Source: Sinotaia quadrata (taxonomy: Eukaryota > Mollusca > Gastropoda > Architaenioglossa > Viviparidae). Taken from it: a stretch of 64,000 nucleotides of DNA. The DNA lies in the NCBI GenBank assembly GCA_028829895.1, contig CM054181.1:13607001-13671000 (forward strand). The letters are read 5' to 3'. Under the pieces are notes generated by a model. The model had not been told where the DNA came from and ran no database searches. It saw nothing but the letters and a program-made list of their open reading frames with translations. A program made the position numbers and the translations under genes. Positions 1 to 49,485 of the stretch are shown here, one piece after another (the first letter of the stretch is position 1; each line of letters starts with the position of its first letter).

Positions 1-1593
1 ATAAAGCTGGCCATGTGAAAATACCAGCTCATTTAAAAAAAACCTTCCATGTGTTTGATTATAAGCCAGATTGTGAGTGAAAATTCAAGCATCATTTAAC
101 AAATGACCCTGACCGTTGGTTTTTATTAATACCACAGACTAATGGAGGAAGGAAAGTAAAATTGATGGAAGTTAAACAGATGGGCTGTTTGTATATGTAT
201 ATGCTTGCTTAAATACTGTTGTTGCAGTTTTGCTTTCGTGGAATGGATTTTTAAAAATGACACTTATTTTTCATTTTATCAGAAATTAAGTCTAATCTTT
301 AGTGAAGAATAATTTATTCATGTCACAGTTCTTCTAACATTTTAGATTCACACACACACACACACACACACATACACCCTTTGTGAGATCTGTTTATTTT
401 GTAGACAATTGAATGCACTAGATATTTCTAAAATTTATTTCTGTTATATTATATTTAATACCTGAATTTAGCTCATGGTGAGCATGCAGATGTATGCTTG
501 CATACAATCTTAAATAGAAAAAGCATGTGTATCTAAAACATATCCTAATGTACAACACTGCTTTGACCATAAATAGAAACAGATGCATTGAATGTTTTGT
601 AGTGTACATCACTGCTTTTGATCATAAATAAAACAGATGTATTTAATATGTTTCTAGTGTACATCCTTGAATAGTATTAGTAAACTAACAATCTCAGTAA
701 AGATTTAAAGACATCAACAGAAACTAAACAAACAATATAAGGCTAGCAATGATGACATTTCTCACTGGGTAAGGGAATTTTAAAGCTAATACCAGCTTGC
801 TCCAAAAAACAATGCAACATAAAGCTGGCTATGTTTAAAAAAAAACTTCCACATGTTTGATTATAAGTCATATTGTCAGTGAAAATTTGAGCAAATGACT
901 TTGACCGTAAGTTTTTTTTTATTACTCTGAACGCAACAATCCAACTAAAGCTGGCCAAGTGAAAAAAGCACATAAAACCTCCCACATGCTCAAAGGTCAA
1001 GGAAGCTTTAGCATCGCTCCAAAAACTCCCATGTGCTTGAGGGTAAAGCTGGTCATAAGAAAAACAAAACAAAACAAGAAACTCCCACATGCTTGAAGGT
1101 CAAGGATGCTTTAGCATCGCTAAAAAAAACTCCAATGTGCTTGAAGGAATGTGTTATATACAGAAAGAGCTGGAAAACTATATAAGAGATAGGTAGACAT
1201 CAATAGCATACTATCATTTTAAGACAAACATCTCTCAGTCTCCTTTGTAATACTTTGCTCTCAATGGTATAATTTTTCATTTGCATAAAATTAATTAAAA
1301 AAAATAAGTAAAAAGAACTGAACATACCCAGGCATCTATAAACACTGAGCTTTGTTGGGACTTTAATAGAAATAATTGGGAGCAAGACTGGATTTGTTTA
1401 ATGAAAAATACCTGAACACAGTTATTAAGAATTGTTAATTTTTGAAACAAATACTTATGTTACTTCTCCCATCAATATATTTTACATTCATTCAAAGGAA
1501 ATTAGTCACCGGTAAGTGACTAACAAGTTTTAGTATTGGTACAACAAAAAAGATATTACCTCTATACTGTAGTAATGGAGATAAGTTACAAAC
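1..1593. other. Presumed hyaluronidase intron (minus strand), repeat-bearing
   Basis: No further GH56 exon was recognised here, so this is presumably part of the second coding intron of the minus-strand hyaluronidase, whose later exons lie left of the window. It holds a (CA)n microsatellite at about 348-371 and a tandem duplication of about 67 bp at 545-665. A diverged direct duplication pairs about 1-150 with 815-960; both copies carry the phrase AAAGCTGGCCATGTG or a variant and a shared GTTTGATTATAAG block. Around 960-1145 the phrase GTCAAGG(A/T)(A/T)GCTTTAGCATCGC recurs. The minus-strand reading frame at 743-1090 has no GH56 character. Confidence 0.5.
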
Positions 1594-1832
1594 CTGGCAC
1601 CGATATCAAACTCACGCAATGCTTCTTCTGCAGTTGCACTTTTGTTTAGGTAAGGGTACCTCGCCTTGACAATGTCAAGAGAAAGCTGCTGATAGCCACT
1701 TAAAGAATCAAAGTTGTGAACATACAATGGGCGCCAGCTCTCAAAGTCAATCACAGCTGCTCCAGAAAAGTCTGGTTTCAAATCCAAAACTTGTGTCTTT
1801 ACTCCAGTCATATGAAAGACTAAGTCTCCTCG
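1594..1832 (-). CDS. Hyaluronidase coding exon 2 (catalytic Asp/Glu block)
   Basis: 239 nt, 79 codons plus 2 nt. The acceptor is CTCTTAG|CGAGGAG and the donor GCCAG|GTTTGT, both on the minus strand. It encodes RGDLVF...FSGAAVIDFESWRPL and continues to FDIGA. The DFE triplet replaces the more usual DWE but keeps both acidic residues. The Met at position 1811 is internal and not a start. Confidence 0.9.
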
Positions 1833-2866
1833 CTAAGAGTAATAAAAGAGGCATTTTCGTGTCATAATTAAATATTAGCAAAAATGTGTCTTACTTTTAC
1901 AAAGATTACACAGATTGGTAAGTAGATTTTCCTTTGCATACTGGACATCAACTCTACTGGACTAAAAAACAACTTTAAAATCTAAAACAACCTTAGTATC
2001 AAATAAGATTCAAAATAAATATAACCTCAAAATAATTTGAGTATGAAATTGATTTGAATACAGAAATATATGATCAAAACTGTTCAATAATAAAAAATGG
2101 CAAAATTCAATATTTAACTCTGCAGCAATTCACCCTACTATTACAAGTTAGTTTGACTTGTGCCATCATAAATTATATATTTTTACTCTTGAAACCTAAA
2201 CTCAAACTATGCCTGCAGAGCTAATGAATTTCTAGTACTTTACCTATATAGATGCAACAGGATTGATCAAGAGCACTCCATCCAATGCTGCATTATTCCT
2301 AAGGCTGACTAGGCTGAAGCCTAGGGCCAAGAGCAGGGGCCCACTACGAAAGGTGAACATGAAATTCGTGAGGGGGGAGGGGCATTGGGTGATGTCAAGG
2401 GGCCCAAAGAAGCTTGAAATCTAGGGGCCCTGCCTTGTGTTAATACGACACTGACTCTATCCATTAAAGATGAGAACCATTCTTGCTTATTTCCACTTAC
2501 CTGTGGTACACCACCATTATAAATGTCTCCTGTCTTCTGGTTGTATGTAGGCCAGTGACCAAGTTCGTAAAAGATGGTCATGTTGTCGCCCGCAAAAACA
2601 TCATTCTTGTTATCTATGATATCCCAAGCTGCAAGGTTCAGATCTATTCCTTGCGCTTCACATGATGCAGAGGGGTAGTTCCAAATGACCAAGAATGGCT
2701 TATCAGGAAGCAGGAAATCTGAAGTGCAGCCTTGAATGTTTGGGGTTTCTACTTTATTACCTCCCTTTACAAAGCTATATTGCATATAGTCAACAGATGC
2801 TCTTCCTTGTGATAACATCAGAAGCAATAAATTTGCAAACACTGTAGTGAGAACTGTTCCAAACAT
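1594..2866 (-). CDS. Hyaluronidase (GH56), 5' part of gene, two coding exons, runs off left edge
   Basis: Coding exons are complement(2501..2866) and complement(1594..1832). The first 122 residues begin with a hydrophobic signal peptide (about 1-24, ending GRAS), then family-typical blocks: FLVIWNYPS near residue 57, an FYELG...YN region and NGGVPQ at the exon end. Splicing to exon 2 gives VPQ-RGDLVF and then FSGAAVIDFESWRPL, the GH56 active-site block. Asp151 and Glu153 match the family's catalytic Asp-x-Glu pair. The product should be a secreted endo-beta-N-acetylhexosaminidase cleaving hyaluronan or chondroitin. The catalytic core past residue 201 and the C-terminus are outside the window. 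The start is the first Met before the signal peptide, in the context AAAATGT. Such enzymes are ordinary secreted hydrolases in many animals and venom spreading factors in some; nothing here shows a venom role. Confidence 0.9.
2283..2453. mobile_element. hAT-type MITE, 171 bp, in hyaluronidase intron
   Basis: The left end reads CAATGCTGCATTATTCC and the reverse complement of the right end reads CAGTGTCGTATTAACAC, so the ends are imperfect terminal inverted repeats starting CA(A/G)TG. The flanking 8-mers are ACTCCATC (2275-2282) and ACTCTATC (2454-2461), an 8-bp target duplication with one mismatch. An 8-bp duplication with CA..TG ends is typical of hAT elements. It has no coding capacity, so it is a non-autonomous MITE. 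The interior is rich in GGGGCCC-type blocks. Confidence 0.75.
2501..2866 (-). CDS. Hyaluronidase coding exon 1 (signal peptide and first beta strands)
   Basis: 366 nt, 122 codons, ending in phase 0 after Gln of NGGVPQ. The donor on the minus strand is CACAG|GTAAGT, a consensus 5' splice site. The start Met is followed by about 20 hydrophobic residues, then VDYMQYSFVKGG. An N-glycosylation sequon (Asn-Met-Thr) lies just before the FYELG block. The frame runs on into the intron for about 60 codons; that tail is not coding. Confidence 0.9.
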
Positions 2867-5800
2867 TTTAAATTATTTTTTAAGGAAGCATTATTAACCT
2901 TCACCATCTGATGCTGTAAAACAGTCCAACACAAATTTGGTGCACCAGTTGTATCTGGAAATGATTTGTTTTGTTGAAAAATCAAATCTCTCTGTAACAG
3001 ACATACACACATAGAAAGAGTGAAAAAAGTATTTTAAAATGCTTTTCATGATATATATAAATTATTAATATAAACAAATAAAGTACTTAATCTGCATACA
3101 AAAATTAAGCTGCCTAGACACCATGGACAAGTCATATGCTTTATTCACACTAAATCACTGATTGGCACAAACAGTTTGCACTTTCGCACTAAATCAAAAC
3201 TGAAATATACTACTACCACTACTACTACTATACACTAAATAAAAATGATGTTACCTCATTATCATATATGCTTATAATGGACTAACAATTTATAAATAAA
3301 ACATCGTAGTAAAGTATGAAGCATGCTAATAGTTTGTTTTTAATGGTTAAACCTGTTAAAATAAAATAATTATGTAAATTTATCAAATTTTCATAAAAAT
3401 CTCTTTTAACAATCATGAGGGGTGTATAGTTAGGAAAAATCTCCCACAAATGTGACACATGAGGCCAACCCCTAGATTCCATGACAAGTCAGAAGGAAAA
3501 AAGTAAACTTAATGAAAAAAATTAAACCCACTAGTTTAGAATTAGCCAACTATTTGTTTTTCTAACTATTAACTGGTTTAACATTGAAAACAAAATGCTT
3601 AATCAATATAAATATATAAGGAGCCAGAGAATTAATGCAAAATTAACCTCAGCCAAGAGAATTAACTAAATCAATAGTTATGCATTGAGATTAATTATAG
3701 TAAATTTCAAAGTCAACAATCTCAATTCATGTAGAGATTGAACTATTTTAAGTGAATGTAAGACTATTTTGCAAAATTATTAGTGCAGACCAGCATTTTT
3801 ATCCTGGAGGAATCCTTTAAATAATTTTCATGTCTCAAAGAACCCCTGCATAAAAATTACTGTATCAACTATGCTTATTTTTTTCAATTACAATCTCTCA
3901 GGGGACCCCTAGTGACCTCTTGCAGAAACCTAGGGTTCTGTGGAATCCCAGTTGAGAAACCCTACTGTAGACAACCAAGAGTGATGATGACATGCCCATT
4001 CTTTCATAATGAAAGTAAGAAATTAGACAAGGTGCCATCTGCACTGTCATTCTTGTGCTACTGAAGATCTTAGTTGCACGGAAACAAAAACTAAAGAACA
4101 AACAATATATATTTTGGGCAGGTGTCAAAAACTTAAAATTTACACATTCTGTCATCATCCTGCTCACAAATTAAAAAAAAAAATTCTTTCCCTATCATCA
4201 TAAATTTTGGTTTTAGACTCTGCCAAAATAAGATTTCTCTGGTTACTGGGATTTTTGAGGTAACAGAAATGCTCAAACACCTGTTTTCATAAAGCTTGTA
4301 GTGACTAGAGATTGACTTGGGCTTTATCAAACAAACTGTATAATATTAATACTCTTGAGAGCCACTGAGGGTCCTTTAAATGTTATTTTTAAAAGTCTAA
4401 AAATCTGCATAGTTTTACAAAACCCAGTGCAAGTAGATCAACAAACAATTTAACAGTAAAATCCACTCAAAACTACAATGGAACCTTGACAACTTTTTTA
4501 TTTTACTAATGGACAACATTTTTAAAAGGTTTTATACTTATTTAGAAATATGGGCCAAAATCTAATTAAAAGTAATCTTTATTAGTAGTTATATCATCCC
4601 CATATTACTTTGTCAAGAAATAATATTACTGAAAGAAACAGTTTTCAGTGAAATAGGAGAATGCAAAATTTATAAGAATATTTAAAATGCAATTTTTAAA
4701 AAAGTATATAAAGGCCAACTAACACACTATCTCAACTCAGTCCACAATGGTGTGTTTTAATTATATGTTCTCTCAACCATCCCCACCACAAACCCACATA
4801 TTTTCCAATCGATGAAGATAGACCTCGTTGATCTGTCTCTCTCCACCCCCACCCCGTCCCCTATTAAACTGAAAAGCACGAACAGTCGAAAACGTAAGTT
4901 CACGAATCATATCAATTCACTTTAAAAACAAATAAAATATGTGTAGCAATTACAATATAACTAGGGCCCTTGAACCCAAATAGTAGTGATACGGTGATTT
5001 TTTTATGGCAATTACTTCTATAACTAATTTTGGTAATAAGAAATGTTACACAGCAATTTCATATTAACATTTTAATAAATTTTCATGGCTCGTAAAATAT
5101 ATGCAAAGAGAAGTAAAAGAAATGGAACTGACTAACCAGAAACTGCTTGAGGCGACTGAGATAACTGTCACTATAAATATATAGCCTACACTAATCCAGT
5201 CCCTTTTATTGACGTCGATCGTAATAAACAACTTTCTTTTTCTTAAAATGAAAGATTCTATTTGTTTGAACCATTTGCGGATTCCCTCGTGAAGAATAGT
5301 CATAAATATGCTATAGACCTACAAGTCATTTAAATATCTTTAACTGATACAACTAGTTACAGTAAATCTGTTAATTAAATCTTTTTTCTACTCACTTATA
5401 GTTATATTTCTACTTAATACTTCCAAATGTAATATTTAATATGACAGAACAGACTTGGAACTGACATTACATAAATAAAAATTATTTCATAAATATGTAT
5501 TTATTGTGTATTGAATAGTAGGACTAACTATACAGTATACTTGGTCACTAATCAGTAACCAGTCACTGCATAATTTCAACAACACATATAATATTTTGAT
5601 GTTTTAAATATGACTGTTTATTTTTTTTTAAAATACTGTTTTACAACATAGTGTACTTTACTGCTAAAGACACTTTGTACTGAAATTTAGCAGTAGTGGC
5701 GCGCGCGTGTGTGTGATCTCTCCGTCAACAGTATTGTGCTGGGTCGTGCCTTGGAGTCACGTACTCGGAAGGTGTACGACACATCCACCATTTTCATGTA

Positions 5801-6111
5801 ACTTGAGCAACATACCAAGTAATACTGTCTAGGCACTGTCAAATGCAGTGCTAGTACGCTTACTCAGATATCGCAGCAAGTATATGGTACTAGTACTACT
5901 ACTATATCACTAATCGCTTGCTGCATTAAATCTATTATCATCCAAGACGAATAAGCACAAAAGCGCTATATTGTTGGCTAATTTAGTTTGTAAAATTTAT
6001 CACCATGATTGTTTGAAACTTCGGTAGTGCAATTTGCTTGGCCTGATTTGAGCCATACTTTCTTTCAATCAAATAATTACGTGTCATTTTGTGCGTTGCT
6101 ACAGTGACAAC
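2867..6111. other. Divergent intergenic region between hyaluronidase and mannosidase
   Basis: About 3.2 kb separating two head-to-head genes, expected to hold both promoters and 5' UTRs. A possible 3' splice site for an upstream hyaluronidase exon is visible on the minus strand (TTTTACAG near 2918-2925), so the 5' UTR may be spliced. The last 450 bp before the mannosidase start are less AT-rich, with GCGCGCGTGTGTGTG at about 5700-5714. No TATA box could be assigned with confidence. Short (ACT)n runs occur near 3212-3232 and 5888-5902. Confidence 0.4.
3791..3967. mobile_element. Possible decayed hAT-like MITE
   Basis: The right end, read on the minus strand, begins CAGTAGGGTTTCTCAACTGG, which resembles hAT termini of the CAG..TTTCTCAAC type. 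The left end, CAGCATTTTTATCCTGGAGG, is a weak inverted match. The interior has paired GGGACCCC and AACCCC blocks. No clean 8-bp target duplication was found, so limits and family are uncertain. Confidence 0.35.
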
Positions 6112-45181
<39,070 letters not shown>

Positions 45182-48100
45182 AAGGTGAAATGTGTTTAAA
45201 GACTGTTAATCATAAGATGAACAGATATTGAGTTGTTGAAAAGAGTTGACTTCCTCATATATAATGTTTGTTGTGTTTTTCAGTGAAATGACGAGAAGTG
45301 GCAGCTTGGTTGAGTGGTAGTATATGACGGTGTGGCTGAACAGTATATATTACCTATTTTTAGTCTGACCCATTTGTTTGATATGAGCTGTGTGTGTTTT
45401 AATTGAAGACTGCCATCACATTTTGATTTTCCTTGTTTGCAGGTCAGCTCTTGAATTATATATTATAGTTTTTCTGATCAGAATAATATCAGCGCTCGGT
45501 TTTCATGAAGTCATATACCACTGAATGTTAGTGCTCCCATGAGATAACCTACATATCGAACATATATTTTTTATTAAGTTCAGTTTAACTTTTCTTCTTG
45601 ACAGTAACCAACTTTCATTCAAGTTTATTTTATTAACACTCTGAATGTCCAGAATAACTGTCCCCACTGATGAATGATTACAGCACAACTGACACTTGTG
45701 AATGTTGTTGTAGATAAGCACTAGCAAGTTTATTTCTTTATTAAAATGAGGTTGCAATTTGAGTAGATTTTTAAAAATTAACAATTTGTGTTTTTCATTC
45801 AAGGTTGTCGATTTTATTGTGTTGATTGAAGCCCTTACACATTCACCATAGAATGAATTAAGTGCTCTGTTTGTTTTTGTTATTTTACACAAGTTATTCT
45901 AGTGGTATTCTTTTTTGTTTGTCCTTTAATTTTTTTTTTTTTTTTTACTGATTTGTGTGTGTGTGTGTGTGTGTGTGTGTTACAGAAATTGTGTAATGTA
46001 TTTTTAAATAATTCATTGTGTCCTGCCTACTTTTGCTGCCTAATGAAGTGCTATTTCATTTCACCATAGGTTTAATTTTGACTCTTACTCTGTTTGGCAT
46101 GCATGCTTTTCTTTTAGTAGTCCATTTGGTGTCACTGCTACAGTTTGTATTGGTTACCGTGAGCTAGTTTTTGTGGTATTGCTACAGAATGTGTTAATGC
46201 TTACTGTAAGTTATTCTTGTGGCACTGCTACAGTAAATATTAATGCTTATTGTAAGATAGTTCTTGTGGCATTCTGTACAGAACAGAGTGATTTTGCCAG
46301 TCTGTATTGTACTCACTGGTAAGGAAATGTAAGCTAAGTTGAGCTCTTTATATTCTTTCCTTGTTGGAAGATGTGAGCAGGTGTTTACTATCATTGTTTA
46401 CTTTTAATTGAAGTTATAAATGTTGGTTAATATTGTCTTTCTTTTTTTAATTGAAGTTAAAAATGTTGGTTAATATTGTCTTTCTTTTTTTCAGAAAAAA
46501 TATTGTATTTATGCATGAAATTAATGAATTATTTGTTTTTGCCTGTTGATCTTAAAAAATAAAAAAATGAAAGAAAGAAGAAAGTGGGAGCGAAAGACTG
46601 ATTGTTTATACATATGAAGTTAAATGATTAATAATTTTACATTCCTTTTCACTTTTCTTTTGATTTTATTTTGGATCCGCCCTGGTACTAGAGAGTGTGG
46701 ATATTCATTCTTTTTGTTTTAAAAAAAGAAAGGTATATTTAGAGGAATGAACAGTTAGGTAAATAAATATATTTAAATCAGTGTGTTACTTTCATTTGCT
46801 ATTTTTGTAAATGTAAGGAAACATAGAATCACTTAGAGTATTTAAAAATAAAATCTCACAAAGTTCTATGACCTATGGCTTTTATTAGTACTAGTACTAT
46901 GCTTGTATTCCCACAGACGCAGCATTCAGACACACACATTACACGCTCTTGGAGATAAAACTAATCTCATTTTCACCTACAAAATCAGTCTCTTTTGCAA
47001 TGTTGACTGTTCTCATTGTTAAATGTCATTTAAACAAACTAGAAGTATTTGACTCCAACAACTATAAAACAAATCACTGGCCTACTCTTGTCAACTGTCT
47101 TTTTCCCCAGTAAGTCAAATCATTTGTCTCAAAGTGAAAAATTTCAAGTACAAAAGTACATTTCAGATAAAGCTTTCATCGGAATTACACTATGATGCTG
47201 TAACCTGCATCTTAGTTGGATACTTTTAGAATAGAATTTTGTTGATGCTTGCAGATTCTGAATTTTCCATTGATTTTTTTTTTTCTCTCGCTGGCACTCT
47301 CCAGAGGATGCAGGAAGCCTTTTATCTGGGATATTATCAGCTTTGGTGGTCCTCTGGAGGGTCTTCCTCTCTTCACTTGTTTCTGGAGAGGGTTGGGGTG
47401 GCTGCTTGGAGGTGGTATTGGTCTTTATGCCTGTAGTGGTTGGGAGGCGGATGCAGGAGGGTGGTGGTGGTAGCCTCCTGATTTACCTATTGTTCATGTT
47501 ATATAGTGTTTTAACTATTGATGCATCTGATCATTTTGACATGCAACTATTTCTTGCGGTCTGTCTATTCTCAAGTTGCAAATGATGGTGCACCCAATCT
47601 CATAGTGATGTTTTGCCTTTGATTAATATTTGTCTGTCCATATCTGTTGCAATTTCTCCACGAAGGAATTTTAGAACCAGGGTTTCTGGGGAAACAGAAT
47701 CAGTGTAGAAACCTGTCACAATTACAGACCTTAGCATATTAAAGAAGAGATTCTCAGATCTATCATTATCAATAATGGAAATAGATTGATTGTCTAAACT
47801 GATTTCCCTACAGTTCTATTCATTTTTTCTAGATTTCTATTCTGATTTATCCTACTTTGGGTACATCATTTTTATTCTTAGCAAATTTGCTGGTTACTCA
47901 GTTGTAACGACAACCTTTGCACCATACACTTTGCTCATATACATGATGTACCCTGAAGATATGCAGTAAGCGATAAGTGTAATCTGTTCCGCCTCCATCA
48001 GGTTCTCACTATCCTTTCAAAATTTTAGTAGAGACACACACACACACACATACACAACACACCACGCACACACATGTGAGAATATGATTTGATTCATACA

Positions 48101-49349
48101 GTATTTAGCAGTAAAACATATGTATGAAATATGAAATTAATATATATGCACAATGAGGTTATAATAAGGTTGTAGTGCAAAATGAAATGCATAGAAGTTA
48201 ATGATAACTAAGTAAATTCTATTTTCTTATGCAATTTACTGTAATATTTTAATATTTTGACTCCATAAATGTTATTAAAAATTAAAATATTGTTTGCTAG
48301 TGTTTGTGTACATTCTAATTAAGACAATCTGATGTTTAGGCAATAATGACATTTTTGCCCACAGACCAATGCTGTCAATTAAATATTTTTCATGTAATTA
48401 ACTGCTGGGTTTGGCAAAATGTCCCATATATTTTTTTCTTTTTTTTTGGTAAACCATGAAATGTTAACAGTAATAGAAAGTCACTGATTATCAAAGATAG
48501 TGGCGATTGGTAGTTATTTATAGTCTGTAATAATGGCCAGTGAAAAACTAATTATTTAATGTAAATACCCATAGAGAAATGAGAAAGTTAAGTTGTTGTT
48601 TTTTTTGAAAGAAAATCTTTTGTTAATGTGACATTCATTTTAAACTCGTATGTACAGTTTATTTTATTTTTTTTAAATCTAAAATATCTAATTAGCTGAT
48701 GACATTGACCTTTGTGTTTTGTTTTTTGTTTAAAGATTTTAAAATAAGTTAGCACTAGTCTTTCATAATCCTTTTAAATACTATAGTAATTTATTTTATT
48801 CTTTCTCGGCATGATTCTTAGTCTTATTTATACCAAAAAGCTTTCTCTTCTTAAACTTAAAAGATTGATTGTATTGAGCTGAATCCTTGACAAGTTCTTT
48901 GATAATTGCTCAAACTTTTTGTTTTTTTCTTATTGGTGTTGGTGTTAAATATGGGTGGTTGTTTTTTTTTTAATTTATTGATTGTTTTCTTTCCTAGCAT
49001 TATTATTAACATGATGATTTTTGAAGTAATTGGAAGTTTTAACTGTTTATTTACTCTTGTTCAGAATTTAAATACCACTGCTGGATTTCACTCTTTAAAA
49101 AGTCCTCCGTTCTCCATTATGTCACATGGTGATTTTTGTTTGGTTGTCTTTTTCTGTCCATGGATATTGAAAATCAAAGACTGCCTTGAGGTTTATGAGA
49201 CTGTGTTGCAGATCTCCTATTGATTAGAAAATCCTTTGAGAGAATATTGGGAAAAGTCTGCAATGAATAGTGCTGAGGCAGAAAATGATTGTTCTTATCC
49301 TTTTTTGAGGAGAGTGTGCTGGAAATATACAGTTCTTAGTTAGTTTGGA
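45182..49349 (+). other. Mannosidase 3' UTR and downstream non-coding region
   Basis: The UTR end cannot be fixed; AATAAA occurs at 46558-46563 and again near 46833. Contents: (TG)n at about 45953-45980 after a poly-T run; tandem units of about 60 bp at 46128-46280 (around GTGGCACTGCTACAG); a tandem pair of about 44 bp at 46403-46495 (TTGAAGTTA(T/A)AAATGTTGG); a G-rich island of about 200 bp at 47290-47490; and (CA)n near 48032-48050. The minus frame at 45503-45892 has no recognised domain. Confidence 0.5.
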
Positions 49350-49357
49350 TTTGTGAG

Positions 49358-49477
49358 CAGTGCTCCCTGTAATGTTTTTCCTGTGTGCACAGAACTGGCA
49401 GTTTGAGCTTGCTACCGAAACTTTTGCGCGGAATTTTCTTATGAGCTGTGCGGCCACACACCTTAGAGGGAACATTG
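49358..49477. mobile_element. hAT-type MITE, 120 bp, perfect 8-bp target duplication
   Basis: The ends are CAGTGCTCCCTGTAATG and, reverse-complemented, CAATGTTCCCTCTAAGG. It is flanked by TTTGTGAG at 49350-49357 and 49478-49485. The interior is CG-richer (GCGCGGAATTTTC, GTGCGGCCACACAC). The 8-bp duplication and CA(A/G)TG ends are the hAT hallmark. Too short to encode transposase. Confidence 0.9.
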
Positions 49478-49485
49478 TTTGTGAG

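Noticed and set aside
743..1090. 115-codon minus frame as a possible third hyaluronidase exon
   Set aside because: It has no GH56 motif and overlaps repeated sequence.
6091..6111. Upstream in-frame GTG start for the mannosidase
   Set aside because: The ATG at 6112 has a good context and gives a tail of normal length; nuclear animal genes rarely start at GTG.
45503..45892. 129-codon minus frame downstream of the mannosidase
   Set aside because: No recognised domain, no splice context, and it lies in the likely mannosidase 3' UTR; probably chance in AT-rich sequence.
46128..46280. Repeated CTGCTACAG motif as a series of splice acceptors
   Set aside because: The motif recurs because of a tandem duplication of about 60 bp; no coding frame follows any copy.
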